Source: Mycobacterium sp. GA-2829 (GTDB taxonomy: Bacteria; Actinomycetota; Actinomycetes; Mycobacteriales; Mycobacteriaceae). Taken from it: DNA of 64,000 nucleotides. Shown here in pieces: positions 52,466 to 61,598 of this stretch (position 1 is its first letter; every line of letters starts with the position of its first letter). The translations under genes were made by a program, and so were the position numbers. The notes under the pieces were generated by a model. The model was not told the origin of the DNA and did not search any database. It saw only the letters and a program-made list of their open reading frames with translations. The stretch covers positions 1 to 64,000 of the forward strand of contig NZ_LQIT01000019.1 of assembly GCF_001499965.1 (NCBI RefSeq), given 5' to 3'.

Positions 52466-53788
52466 ATGACGTCAGTAGACATTTCCTTTGACGCCGTCGT
52501 GATCGGCGCCGGCGCCGGCGGATTGTTCACCGCCGCACGCCTGACCAAACAGGGCTACCGCACCCTGGTCGTCGAACGGCTGGACAAGGTGGGCGGCCGG
52601 GCATCCACCGACGATATCGACGGATTCAAGGTCAATACCGGGGCGATCGTCATCGAGGTCGGCGGAATCACCGAGGAAACCTGCCGAGAGGTCGGCGCCC
52701 GCTTCGATATTCGTGAACCGCAGCCGCCCATTCTTTACCGTATCGCAGGCAAGGACGTCGATGTCACCGGCGGCGGCTGGGGCTTTCTGCTCGGCAAGCT
52801 CACCCGTCAAGGCGCAAAGTTGGTGAAGGGCATCGGCGCCGCCCGCAACGACTCCGGCCTTCCTGAAGATGAACTCTCCACGGCGGATTGGGTTTCGAAG
52901 TACACCAGCAACGAGGGCGTGCACGGGATCTTTCGCAATATGTGCGCATCGGTCTTCGCGGTAGGTTCCGAAGATCTGCCGGCGCGGGTGTTCCTGACGT
53001 ACTTCACTCGAAAGAGCGCCTTCAAGCGATTCGGATTCCATCCGGAGGGGACAATCGGCATCTGGCGGGCATTGGCCGAGGTGGTCGAGAACAACGGCGG
53101 ACAGGTATGGCTGTCAACTCCGGCCACCAAGATCTACAAGGGCGACAGCGATGTCGTCACCGGCATCGATGTCGTCCGAGACGGCGAAACTGTGCGCATC
53201 GATGCTCCGATTGTGGTCAGCGACATCGGCCCTTCGGCCACGGTGGCGCTGCTCGGCGAAGAGAATGTGCCGGCTGACTATCGGGATCTCGTGAAGAAGG
53301 CCGACCGTCCGACGTCGATGGTCACCATCAATTTCGCCAGCCAGGAACGGCTGATCGATGTCCCTGGGATGTTGAGCTTCGCGAAGTCCCGCCGGCTGGC
53401 CTACATTGCGAACTTCACCGATGTCTGCCCGGAGATGGCCCCGCCCGGTTGGAACCTCTATGTCGGGACCTCGGTGCCGAAGAACCCGACCGGCGACTTC
53501 GACGAGGAAGCTGAAACCGAGTTCCTGCTGCAGGACCTGCGGGACAATATCGACGATTTCGACCGTCGTGCTCGCATACTGAACGTTGCCGTCACCCGCG
53601 ACGATTGGCCGCCACAGCGGGCTGTCGCCGGATACGACCTGACACATGACACCCCGTTCGAGGGTCTGTGGAACGTCGGCGACGGCGTCAAGGAATACGC
53701 GAACGGCGGAACGACCGCGTGTGCCGAGACGGCCAAGATCGTGGTGGAGAAAATCGTCGCCGCGCACAAGCCGGCGGTGGTGCGCTGA
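52466..53788 (+). CDS. CrtI/amine-oxidase-like FAD oxidoreductase
   Basis: A 440-residue protein with the dinucleotide-binding motif VVIGAGAGGLFTAARL and VVERLDKVGGRAST (phytoene desaturase/amine oxidase type) and a C-terminal GLWNVGDGVKEYANGGTTACAET for FAD. ATG 52466 after AAAGAGA. Such oxidases or desaturases act on hydrophobic ring or chain substrates; a C-C desaturation is likely but unproven. The end overlaps the downstream gene. Confidence 0.85.
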   Translation: MTSVDISFDAVVIGAGAGGLFTAARLTKQGYRTLVVERLDKVGGRASTDDIDGFKVNTGAIVIEVGGITEETCREVGARFDIREPQPPILYRIAGKDVDVTGGGWGFLLGKLTRQGAKLVKGIGAARNDSGLPEDELSTADWVSKYTSNEGVHGIFRNMCASVFAVGSEDLPARVFLTYFTRKSAFKRFGFHPEGTIGIWRALAEVVENNGGQVWLSTPATKIYKGDSDVVTGIDVVRDGETVRIDAPIVVSDIGPSATVALLGEENVPADYRDLVKKADRPTSMVTINFASQERLIDVPGMLSFAKSRRLAYIANFTDVCPEMAPPGWNLYVGTSVPKNPTGDFDEEAETEFLLQDLRDNIDDFDRRARILNVAVTRDDWPPQRAVAGYDLTHDTPFEGLWNVGDGVKEYANGGTTACAETAKIVVEKIVAAHKPAVVR

Positions 53789-54639
53789 GTACCTGGAGTT
53801 CCGCCCTGAGTCGGCGTGTCGCGAACGCGCGCAGTGCTCTCTTCGTACCCGGCAACCGCCCCGACCGGTTCGCCAAAGCGGGAGACAGCGGAGCTGACAT
53901 CGTGATCCTGGACCTGGAGGACGCCGTCGCGGGCGACGCCAAGGATTTCGCCCGGACCGCGGTCGGAGAATACCTCGATACGGGGGTTGAGGTCATCGTG
54001 GGAATCAACGGTTCCGACACGGACTGGTTCGCCGACGATGTTGCCGCATTGGAGAATCGAAGATGCGCCGTCATGATGCCCAAGGCACATAGTGCGGCAC
54101 AGCTTGATGAAGTGGTCGCAGCGCTTCCCGCCAACACACCGCTGATCGCGTTGATCGAGACTGCCCGTGGCATCAGCGATGCCGCGGAGATCTGCGGTGT
54201 GGAATCGGTTGTCCGTGCGGCGTTCGGCAGTATCGATCTGTGTGCCGAGCTGGGGATCGATCCTGATGCTCACCAGGCACTGCACTACGCGCGCAGCGCC
54301 GTGGTGATCGGGTCGGTGGCGGCGGGGTGCGCCGCGCCGCTCGACGGTGTGACCACCGATCTACGTCCGGACGGCAGAATCGTAGAGGACCTGGCGCAGG
54401 CGGCCAGTCTGGGCTTCACGGGTAAACTGTGCATCCATCCGACCCAGGTCGGTGCGGCAAACGAACACTTCTCGCCATCGGCGCAGGAGCTGGACTGGGC
54501 CAGGCGGGTCGTTTCGGAAGCCTCGGGCGGCAGTGCATGTGTGATCGACGGGAAAATGGTGGACAAGCCGGTAGTCGACCGGGCCCGGGGCATTCTCGCT
54601 CGGGTCACCGCGCGGCAACGGTCCACCGGAACTGGTTGA
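53785..54639 (+). CDS. CitE/HpcH-like CoA ester lyase
   Basis: A 284-residue protein of the CitE/HpcH-HpaI family: RSALFVPGNRPDRFAKAGDSG, DIVILDLEDAV (metal-binding Asp/Glu), LIALIETARG, and FTGKLCIHPTQVGAAN. Members split (S)-citramalyl-CoA or beta-methylmalyl-CoA. The frame has no ATG or GTG near the expected start; CTG 53785, which overlaps the previous stop as CTGA, is the best position but is a rare codon. An upstream in-frame GTG (53668) would give about 40 extra residues without family match. Convergent with the next gene. Confidence 0.82.
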   Translation: MSTWSSALSRRVANARSALFVPGNRPDRFAKAGDSGADIVILDLEDAVAGDAKDFARTAVGEYLDTGVEVIVGINGSDTDWFADDVAALENRRCAVMMPKAHSAAQLDEVVAALPANTPLIALIETARGISDAAEICGVESVVRAAFGSIDLCAELGIDPDAHQALHYARSAVVIGSVAAGCAAPLDGVTTDLRPDGRIVEDLAQAASLGFTGKLCIHPTQVGAANEHFSPSAQELDWARRVVSEASGGSACVIDGKMVDKPVVDRARGILARVTARQRSTGTG

Positions 54640-54678
54640 TGCGCCGAGAATCCGTTCGCAATAGCGCCTGTTTGTCGG

Positions 54679-55764
54679 CTACCGCGCCCCATCCAGGTAG
54701 GAGTTGAACCCGTAGCGTCGGTATGGCCCGAGCATGACCTGTTCCAGCACGCCGAGTCCCTGCTGTCCCCGCCAGGTCGCTCGCACGAGTTGCTGGACGT
54801 GCAGATTCTCCGGCGCCAGCGGGGGTAGGTCGTCGAGCTCATAGTTTTCGGATCCGACGGCCAACTCGTCGTGCCATTTTCCGTGTCCCCAGATCGGATG
54901 GCCGTAGCCAAGCCCTTTCATCTGAAAGGTGGCCAAGGGCTCCAACGTCAGCTCATCTACACTGCCGTCGGCAGAATGGGTCAACAGTGTTGCAGCGCGC
55001 GCTCGCCGGGTGCCGGTGGCCCAATCGATCCGGTGTTCCACCCGTGCCAACGGTAGAGGCCGGCCGCTACCAGGCCCCTTGGAAACAATGCGGGCGTCGT
55101 GCGCCCACGTCGTGCCGTCCGGATTCTCGAAGACCAGGTAATGGAAGCAATCGTGCTCAAAATGAATTGGCGCCCAGAGGAAAAGCACCTCCGGCGGGGC
55201 GTCGGGGGCGCCGTCGCCCCACCCGGCCGTGGAACGCGCGCCCCACGACCGATCCTTGGTCGCGTAGATCCCGTCACCGAGATCAACCCGGCGACCGTCC
55301 ACCTCCACACTGCCGCTCCAGGAACCCCACTGCGTTGCACGGGTGGCATCCATGAACAACCGCGCGCCCACGTACGAGAGTTGGCGGGGTTCCTCGATGA
55401 CATCGGTTGACGCGGTATACGTCAAATCCGCGACCAGGCCGTGCTCTGGGGCGTCGATGATCACACGATTCGTTCGCATCGGCTCGACGATCTCGATCCG
55501 GATCGGGCCGACGCGTGTGTTCGTCGGGTCCGGATGGAGGCGTCCACTCGCGAACACAGAGCGTTGCCGGCCGGACTGGACGATAGAGAAGGCTCCGTCG
55601 ACGATTCGACGGTTGGGGTACACGCAGAACGCAATACCGAAAATGAGGTCTTCGCGAAATCCGTTGAACCAGAACCGGTCGTAATGGTTCGGATTGCCAC
55701 CACCACACTGCGCCAGCGGCGCAGCGGTCTGGTGGATCGGGTAATCGTCGAAGTCGATCAGCAA
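54679..55764 (-). CDS. DUF7064-like (AttH/CrtC-fold) protein, second
   Basis: A 361-residue protein with the same fold as the gene at 15895-16833: YDRFWFNGFREDLIFGIAF, a KDRSWGARSTAGWGDG segment corresponding to RDHSWG, and a C-terminal LEQVMLGPYRRYGFNSYLDG. Start is TTG 55764 (GGAAGAAG upstream); no ATG is available before an upstream stop codon. Function unknown; likely related to the catabolic intermediates handled by the surrounding genes. Confidence 0.65.
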   Translation of the reverse strand: MLIDFDDYPIHQTAAPLAQCGGGNPNHYDRFWFNGFREDLIFGIAFCVYPNRRIVDGAFSIVQSGRQRSVFASGRLHPDPTNTRVGPIRIEIVEPMRTNRVIIDAPEHGLVADLTYTASTDVIEEPRQLSYVGARLFMDATRATQWGSWSGSVEVDGRRVDLGDGIYATKDRSWGARSTAGWGDGAPDAPPEVLFLWAPIHFEHDCFHYLVFENPDGTTWAHDARIVSKGPGSGRPLPLARVEHRIDWATGTRRARAATLLTHSADGSVDELTLEPLATFQMKGLGYGHPIWGHGKWHDELAVGSENYELDDLPPLAPENLHVQQLVRATWRGQQGLGVLEQVMLGPYRRYGFNSYLDGAR

Positions 55765-56057
55765 GGCTTCTTCCAGTTCCTGATGTCGTTGAGCACTGGT
55801 CGTTTAGCCGACACGCCGGCCTACGTCGGCGGCGCGGTGTGTTCGGGCTGGGTGGCTTCCTCGACTTCCCGGTGATAGGTGCACATACCGTCGACGATGC
55901 TGTCGACGACCTCCGGAGGACGAGCAGTCAGTCAGGGGCGTACCCCCCAGATGTCCTTCGAGTGTGGGAGCCACCCTTATGCTGGGTGCCTTCAGCCGGA
56001 ATGGCGTCGTCCCCGGCCCGTCGCGACCGTGTGGCTCCGTGTGCAACAGAACGACGT
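55765..56057. other. Intergenic region between two minus-strand genes
   Basis: A 293-bp gap. It should contain the promoter of the DUF7064-like gene. No gene, terminator hairpin or copy of the shared operator is seen; GC content stays high. Confidence 0.4.
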
Positions 56058-57146
56058 TCATCGGTCGGTCAACGATGCCAGTGCCGCAAAGCTGTCGTTC
56101 TCGACGATCTGTTGCGCAGCCCGGCTAGCCATCGCAGCGAACATCGAGTCGCCGCGCTCGGTGCTCGCCACGCCCAGCGAGATGGGAATGTTGAGGACAA
56201 GAGCGTAGAGGGCATGTGCCTGGTATTCGCGCCAGCACTGGTCGAGGGTGTATCCGGAGACACCGTGGGCGATAAGTAAGCGGTGATAATGCTCGACCAG
56301 GGCGCGCTCGTGAGATGACCGGTCCGTTTCGCTGAGCGAGGTGCCCAGCAGGTAGGACACGTCGATCACACCCGGGGCCGCCGCGACGCTCTGCCAGTCG
56401 ATGACAGCGATGGGCGTTGTGCCGCCCTTCGCCTCGAACAACAGGTTGTCGAGCCGGAAGTCGCCGTGCCACAACGTGCGGTGCTCCGCCAAGGTGGCCA
56501 GCCAGGCCGGCACCTCCCGGCCCAGGCGTTCGACCGCGTCGATCTGCGCGGACTGGAGATGACTGCCGAACCGGTCCAGCCACGGGGCGATCACTTGCGG
56601 AATGCTACCGCCCAGTGCATTCCATACATGCTCGACGGGAAGCCAGGACTGTTCCCGCAGGGTGACGTGATTCCACGATCCGGCGTGCAGAGCGGCAGCC
56701 TGCTCCAGTGCCAGCGCTGCCTGGTCGACGGTGCACCCGCCGACCTGTTCGACGGTGGCGGCGGGTCCCAGGTCTTCCAGGAGCAGGAGGAAATCGCAGT
56801 TGTTGTCAGCGATCTGGCCGAAGTAACACCGCGGCGACCGTACCGGAGTCAGGCCGGCAAGATGTTGGTAGAAAAAGACCTCTCGCTGGTAGGCGCCGGT
56901 CGCCAAGCCCATCTGGCGGCTGGTCGGGTCGGTGCTGGGCACCTTCGCAATGACGCTGTCCGGAGCTCCGTCCGGACGATTCGCGTACTGCAGCGACAGC
57001 CGATAGCTGTGTGCCATCTGGCCGGTTCCCACCGGCGCGCAGTCCAGGTCGGTGATCTCCAGACCGGACCATTCGGCTCGACCCGACAGCAGCGCCGTCA
57101 GACCTTCCGGAGTCACGTCGTCCTGGGCGTACGGAATGGTCGTCAT
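56058..57146 (-). CDS. APH/ecdysteroid-kinase-like phosphotransferase, second
   Basis: A 362-residue paralog of the gene at 16922, with identical length. Catalytic motif LWHGDFRLDNLLFEAKGG, metal motif VIDWQSVAAAPGVIDVSYLLG. ATG 57146 is chosen because the open frame upstream has no protein-like content. Last gene of the minus-strand operon, 16 bp after the LLM oxidoreductase. Probably phosphorylates a hydroxylated metabolite. Confidence 0.78.
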   Translation of the reverse strand: MTTIPYAQDDVTPEGLTALLSGRAEWSGLEITDLDCAPVGTGQMAHSYRLSLQYANRPDGAPDSVIAKVPSTDPTSRQMGLATGAYQREVFFYQHLAGLTPVRSPRCYFGQIADNNCDFLLLLEDLGPAATVEQVGGCTVDQAALALEQAAALHAGSWNHVTLREQSWLPVEHVWNALGGSIPQVIAPWLDRFGSHLQSAQIDAVERLGREVPAWLATLAEHRTLWHGDFRLDNLLFEAKGGTTPIAVIDWQSVAAAPGVIDVSYLLGTSLSETDRSSHERALVEHYHRLLIAHGVSGYTLDQCWREYQAHALYALVLNIPISLGVASTERGDSMFAAMASRAAQQIVENDSFAALASLTDR

Positions 57147-57162
57147 TGACACACCTTCTGTT

Positions 57163-58221
57163 TCAACGGATATTGCGATAGGCAGGAATGATGGGTTCGA
57201 GTTCGTACGGAGCCGCGCCGTGCAGGATGACACCGTCGGCGCCGAGGTCCAACTGACGTTTCACCGTCGCTGCGCACTGCTCAGGGCCGCCGGATGCGGC
57301 GACCGCGAGCCATTCTGCGGGCAACAGTGAGGCGATGTGTTCCAGTTGATCGATCGTCGTCGACGGACTGTCGATGACGCGGATTGCGCCACCCGGCGGC
57401 TGAAAGTCCCGGACCACCGGATCATCGCGGAACCGTTGCAGCACCGATGGATCCCAGTCGTTGGTGGTGACCATCAGATCGCCGTAGCCCTGCAGGTAGG
57501 TGGCCAGGCGCCCCACCGTTTTACGAAGTCTTTGTTCCTCGGGCAGGTGATCGCCGATTGTCGCTAGACACGACCACACCTGCACCGAGGCCGGATCCCG
57601 CCCGGCCTCCTCCGCGGCCCGTTTGACCGTGCGGACGCATCGTTGCAGCGTTTCGTCGGTGAAGAAGGTGTGCAGAATGACCTTGTCGAAAGCGCGTCCC
57701 CCCAGCGCGAGCGACCTGGGGCCGAACGCGACGACGCCGAGTTTGACGTCCTCGTCGAAGTTCGGGTCCAGGCGCAGTGCGGGATAGCGGCCGATCGGGC
57801 CATCGTGACCCACGATCGTCTCGCCCCGGAAGAGTCTGCGCATGACGTGCGCGAAATCCTCCATCTGCGCAGTGGTGATCTCCGACATGCCGAACGCCCG
57901 CTGGATCGGCGGCACCCCGCGGCCGATCCCGAGGGTGAACCGGCCGCCGGTGAGCCGGTGCATCGTGGTCGCGTAGGCGGCCGTCACAATCGGATGACGG
58001 GTGTTGTGATTGGTTGCGCCGGTGGTGATTCCGATGTTCTCACTGACGGCTCCGGCGGCCCCGCAGATGGTTGCCGCTTCTTTGGTGGAGAAGCGCTCGG
58101 AGATGAAGCATTCGCCGATGCCGAGCCTTTCCGCATCGCGCACCTCGTCGATCAGGTCGCGTGGATGGTCGGCCTGTCCGGCCAAGGTGTAGAACCCGAT
58201 CTCGGGCATGATCGCGTTCAC
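57163..58221 (-). CDS. LLM-class flavin/F420-dependent oxidoreductase
   Basis: A 352-residue luciferase-like monooxygenase/oxidoreductase of the mycobacterial (TIGR03857-like) type: EIGFYTLAGQADHPRDL, RHPIVTAAYATTMHRLTGGRFTLGIGRG and FGMSEITTAQMEDFAHVM. GTG 58221 overlaps the SDR stop (GTGA); an ATG at 58209 would remove four residues and is equally possible. It would use FMNH2 or F420H2 for oxidation of an organic substrate. It is coupled to the SDR gene. Confidence 0.8.
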   Translation of the reverse strand: MNAIMPEIGFYTLAGQADHPRDLIDEVRDAERLGIGECFISERFSTKEAATICGAAGAVSENIGITTGATNHNTRHPIVTAAYATTMHRLTGGRFTLGIGRGVPPIQRAFGMSEITTAQMEDFAHVMRRLFRGETIVGHDGPIGRYPALRLDPNFDEDVKLGVVAFGPRSLALGGRAFDKVILHTFFTDETLQRCVRTVKRAAEEAGRDPASVQVWSCLATIGDHLPEEQRLRKTVGRLATYLQGYGDLMVTTNDWDPSVLQRFRDDPVVRDFQPPGGAIRVIDSPSTTIDQLEHIASLLPAEWLAVAASGGPEQCAATVKRQLDLGADGVILHGAAPYELEPIIPAYRNIR

Positions 58222-59009
58222 AGCGGCACCGCCGTCGGCATCGGGGCTCCGGGTGCGACAAAGATCGGGCTCGGTTCGCCGGCGGACCACCCGCCATCGA
58301 CCACGAACTCGGCTCCGGTGCAGTAGCGGGCATCGTCACTCGCCGCGAACAGCACGACGGGCGTGACGTCTTCCGGGGTTGCGACACGATCAATGGCCAA
58401 TCGTCCGTGCACTGCCTCCTCGGGGATGCCCTCCAGCAATGGGGTGCGGATATAGCCTGGATGAACGGAGTTGACCCGGACGCCGGCGGCGCCGAGTTCC
58501 ATGGCTGCAACCTTGGTGATTCCTCGGATCGCGAACTTGCTCGCGGCGTAACCACCGAGAAGAGGGCTGCCGATCAGGCCGGCGAAGGAGGACACGTTGA
58601 CGATCGCGCCGCCGCCGGCCCGGATCATCGACGGGGCGACAACCTTGATGCCGAAGAACGTCCCGTCGAGATTGACGCTCAAGACTCGGTGCCACTCGTC
58701 GACGTCCGTGTCGACCAACGCCGCCGGCGTGCCACCGATCCCGGCATTGTTCACCAGGACGTGCACAGGGCCGAAGCGATCCTCGGTCGTTCGCAGCACG
58801 TCACTCCACTGCATCAGGTCGCTGACATCGAGGTGGACATACAGCGCAGCATCGCCGAGATCGTCAGCGAGCGCTTGTCCTTCGTCGTCCAGAACATCGG
58901 CGACGACGACGCGGGCGCCTTCGGCCGCGAATCCGCGGACGTGGCATGCACCCATCCCACGGGCACCGCCGGTGACCAGGACGGTGCGGTCACCGAATCG
59001 TTGGTTCAC
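58218..59009 (-). CDS. SDR family oxidoreductase
   Basis: A 263-residue SDR: TGGARGMG, VLVNNAGIGG, catalytic Ser in VNVSSFAG and YAASK. C-terminal GAEFVVDGGWSAG. GTG 59009 overlaps the ADH stop by 4 nt. In this operon it may oxidise the alcohol made by the monooxygenase or hydrolase step. Confidence 0.87.
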   Translation of the reverse strand: MNQRFGDRTVLVTGGARGMGACHVRGFAAEGARVVVADVLDDEGQALADDLGDAALYVHLDVSDLMQWSDVLRTTEDRFGPVHVLVNNAGIGGTPAALVDTDVDEWHRVLSVNLDGTFFGIKVVAPSMIRAGGGAIVNVSSFAGLIGSPLLGGYAASKFAIRGITKVAAMELGAAGVRVNSVHPGYIRTPLLEGIPEEAVHGRLAIDRVATPEDVTPVVLFAASDDARYCTGAEFVVDGGWSAGEPSPIFVAPGAPMPTAVPL

Positions 59010-60046
59010 GGGATCAATACCGCCCTTCCGTTGATGGTCCCTGCTTCGAGTCGGTCGAACGCCGTGATGGCGTCGTCGAGGGTGAACGTGTCCACGTCGA
59101 CCGTCAGGTGTCCGGCCGCGGCCAAAGCGACGCAGCTGAGCAGATCGTCCTTGGTACCGCCGTAGGACGTGCGTACTGATGCTCCCCACGGCCAACCTGT
59201 CCCGAACCGCGGTGTGGCCGTGATCGGTACCTGCCCGGCGCCGATGCCGACCAACTGGTAGATCCCGTCCGGGGCGACCGTATCGGCTGCCAACTCGACG
59301 GTGGCCTGATTCCCGACGAAGTCGAAAACAGCGTCGGCGCCACGGCCACCGGTGACTTCGAGAAGTGTTGCGACAGTCTCGTTATCGGCGTGCAGAACCT
59401 CATGGGCGCCGTGTCGACGTGCAGTTCTCAGCCGATCCTCGCTCAGGTCGATCGCGATCACCCGAGCCGCCGAGACGGTCCGCAGTATCTGGACGGCGAG
59501 ATGCCCGAGGCCGCCGATGCCGATAACCACGGCAGTCGACCCCGGGCGCAACGCTCTCGCGGAGTTGCGGATTGCGTGATAGGGCGTCATGCCCGCGTCG
59601 GCCAGCGGCGCCGCGGTCACTGGGTCGAGATTCGCAATGGGCACCAGATACTGGGCGGGCACAGCCATGTACTCGGCCATCCCGCCGTGTGGGCCCAGAC
59701 CCGGTGTGGCAGGCATCGCCAGGCGGCCGGACTGGTGGCAGACGTTGTCGTCGCCACGCGCACATGCAGCGCAGGCACCACAAGCCCAGATCAAGTGGAC
59801 CAGGGCCGCGTCGCCGACACTCCAGCCCCTGACCTGTGAACCGACCTCGGCGATGTGCCCGGCGGTCTCGTGTCCCAGCGTGGTCGGCTGTGCGAAGAAC
59901 TGTTCGGGCAGATGGCGGATGTGGATGTCCGAATGACATAAGCCGGCGGCACCGACCTTGAGCAGGACGTCGCCGACGCCGATCGCCGGCACCTCGGTAT
60001 CGACGACCTCCAGCCGTCCGGGTTCCACCAGCTGGACCGCCTTCAT
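59006..60046 (-). CDS. Zinc-dependent alcohol dehydrogenase
   Basis: A 346-residue MDR-family alcohol dehydrogenase. Catalytic zinc ligands in AAGLCHSDIH and LGHETAGH; structural zinc Cys cluster CGACAACARGDDNVC; Rossmann motif GIGGLGHLAVQ. NAD(P)-linked oxidation of an alcohol to an aldehyde or ketone. ATG 60046 overlaps the hydrolase stop by 4 nt. Confidence 0.88.
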   Translation of the reverse strand: MKAVQLVEPGRLEVVDTEVPAIGVGDVLLKVGAAGLCHSDIHIRHLPEQFFAQPTTLGHETAGHIAEVGSQVRGWSVGDAALVHLIWACGACAACARGDDNVCHQSGRLAMPATPGLGPHGGMAEYMAVPAQYLVPIANLDPVTAAPLADAGMTPYHAIRNSARALRPGSTAVVIGIGGLGHLAVQILRTVSAARVIAIDLSEDRLRTARRHGAHEVLHADNETVATLLEVTGGRGADAVFDFVGNQATVELAADTVAPDGIYQLVGIGAGQVPITATPRFGTGWPWGASVRTSYGGTKDDLLSCVALAAAGHLTVDVDTFTLDDAITAFDRLEAGTINGRAVLIP

Positions 60047-60975
60047 GCGTGCACCGCCTGGGAATGCGGCGCCAGCACGCGGCGCAGGAAGGCAACCTGG
60101 TGCGCGGCGACGCGGTCATGGTGTGAGGCGCCGGGGTACACGTCGAAGTGATCGCAGGGGTAGTGATGCACGGTGGCCCGGAGTCGGTGCGCGGCAGCGG
60201 TCGCCGCGCTTGGTGGAGCGGACTGGTCACCATCGGCGATCTGCATCAGCACGGGGCAGCTGATCTTCCCGGCTGCAGTGATCGGGCGGTAGGCGCCGAT
60301 GCGCAGGAAGATCCGTGCCGCGATGGCGTTGCGCCAGCTCGGGCCCGCGATGTTGCGCATGCCGTCGACAGCGCTGGGCGAGCACAGCGCGGCGACCTCC
60401 CCGGGCCTGCCGACCACCGGAGCCAGCACCGGCGGTCTGCGCCGGACCGCGGACACCACGTCGGCAAGTCCGGAACCGATCAATCTGGTGACGTGCGCAG
60501 CGCCATTGGCTTTCAGCATCTGGGCGACTGCCGCGAGGCCGTCGACGGCGGCGGTCAGGCTGATCACCGCGGCGATCTCCGGGTCGGCGGCGGCGACGTT
60601 GAGCACGTGCCCGCCGGACAGTGACACGCCCCAGACCACTATGCGTGCCGGATCGACGCCCGGCAACGAGCGCGCGAAAGCCACTGCCGAGTGGTAGTCG
60701 GCCAGCTGCCCGGGCAGATTCACCACCTGCTTCGGGCTGCCCGAGGAGGCCGCGAAGTGCCGGTAGTCGAAAGCGATGACATCCGCACCGGCCGCGGACA
60801 ACACCTCGGCGAACCCCGCCAGTCCGCAGTCTCGGGTGCCGCCGACTCCGTGCGCCATGACGACGCATGGGCGTCCCGCCGAGCCTGCGAGATCGTCGTT
60901 GGTCGACTGATAGTGATCGGCGTCCAGGTAGCCGCCGCCAGGGGTCGGGATGGAAACTTGTTCTACAACACTCAC
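60043..60975 (-). CDS. Alpha/beta hydrolase
   Basis: A 310-residue alpha/beta hydrolase with the nucleophile elbow GVSLSGGH (Ser) and the late HHYPCDHFDVYPG with the catalytic His; HGVGGTRDCG is the oxyanion loop. It probably hydrolyses an ester or lactone produced by the Baeyer-Villiger-type monooxygenase of the same operon (inference). GTG 60975 overlaps the TetR stop. Confidence 0.85.
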   Translation of the reverse strand: MSVVEQVSIPTPGGGYLDADHYQSTNDDLAGSAGRPCVVMAHGVGGTRDCGLAGFAEVLSAAGADVIAFDYRHFAASSGSPKQVVNLPGQLADYHSAVAFARSLPGVDPARIVVWGVSLSGGHVLNVAAADPEIAAVISLTAAVDGLAAVAQMLKANGAAHVTRLIGSGLADVVSAVRRRPPVLAPVVGRPGEVAALCSPSAVDGMRNIAGPSWRNAIAARIFLRIGAYRPITAAGKISCPVLMQIADGDQSAPPSAATAAAHRLRATVHHYPCDHFDVYPGASHHDRVAAHQVAFLRRVLAPHSQAVHA

Positions 60976-61598
60976 TGTTCACCTCCGAGGGCCGCCGCGA
61001 CCCAGATGTGCTCCAGGGTCGCGTGCACGGATTCCGGGCTGTCCAGGCCGCCGCCGCGCAGGTAGCGCTCCAGCACAAGGGCGTTCAGGGAGATGAGGGA
61101 GTGCGCGAGGTCCCTGGATGGGATCGATCCGCCGCGGCGGTGGGTCTCGATGTAGGCGGCCACGAAGTCCTCGTACTTGCCCAGCCAGGTGTCCCAGATG
61201 CTGCGCGTCTCCGGGTCGGCGTCGCGGGCGTCGAGCATCGCCAGGAACTTCCGGCGCTGCGTGACCCACGATTGGACCGTGAGGTACAGGACGCGGGACA
61301 GTTTTTCCCGAGGATCTCCTTGCTCGTCGATCACCGCGCTGACCTCCGCGATCTGTCGCTCGAAGATCTCGGTGAGCAGGTGGGTGACGGCTTCGTTCTT
61401 GCTGCTGAAGTAGAAGTAGAAGGCCGACCTGGCCAGGCCGGCCTGTTCGGCGACTTCGGCGACGGACACATCCGCGAGTGACTGGGACTGCAGTTGCGCC
61501 GACAGAACTGCCAGCAGCCGCGACCGCCGAAGCTCGCCTCGCGGTTGCGGTCGGTTCGGGTTGCGACGGGCGGGCGGCACCAGAACGTCAGCCGACAT
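60972..61598 (-). CDS. TetR family regulator
   Basis: A 208-residue TetR protein: helix-turn-helix ADVSVAEVAEQAGLARSAF followed by YFYFSSKNEAV. The C-terminal ligand domain is all-helical. It lies inside the monooxygenase operon, overlapping the monooxygenase gene by 11 nt and the hydrolase gene by 4 nt. Autoregulation of the operon is likely; it is also a candidate for the regulator that binds the shared operators of this window. Confidence 0.88.
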   Translation of the reverse strand: MSADVLVPPARRNPNRPQPRGELRRSRLLAVLSAQLQSQSLADVSVAEVAEQAGLARSAFYFYFSSKNEAVTHLLTEIFERQIAEVSAVIDEQGDPREKLSRVLYLTVQSWVTQRRKFLAMLDARDADPETRSIWDTWLGKYEDFVAAYIETHRRGGSIPSRDLAHSLISLNALVLERYLRGGGLDSPESVHATLEHIWVAAALGGEQ

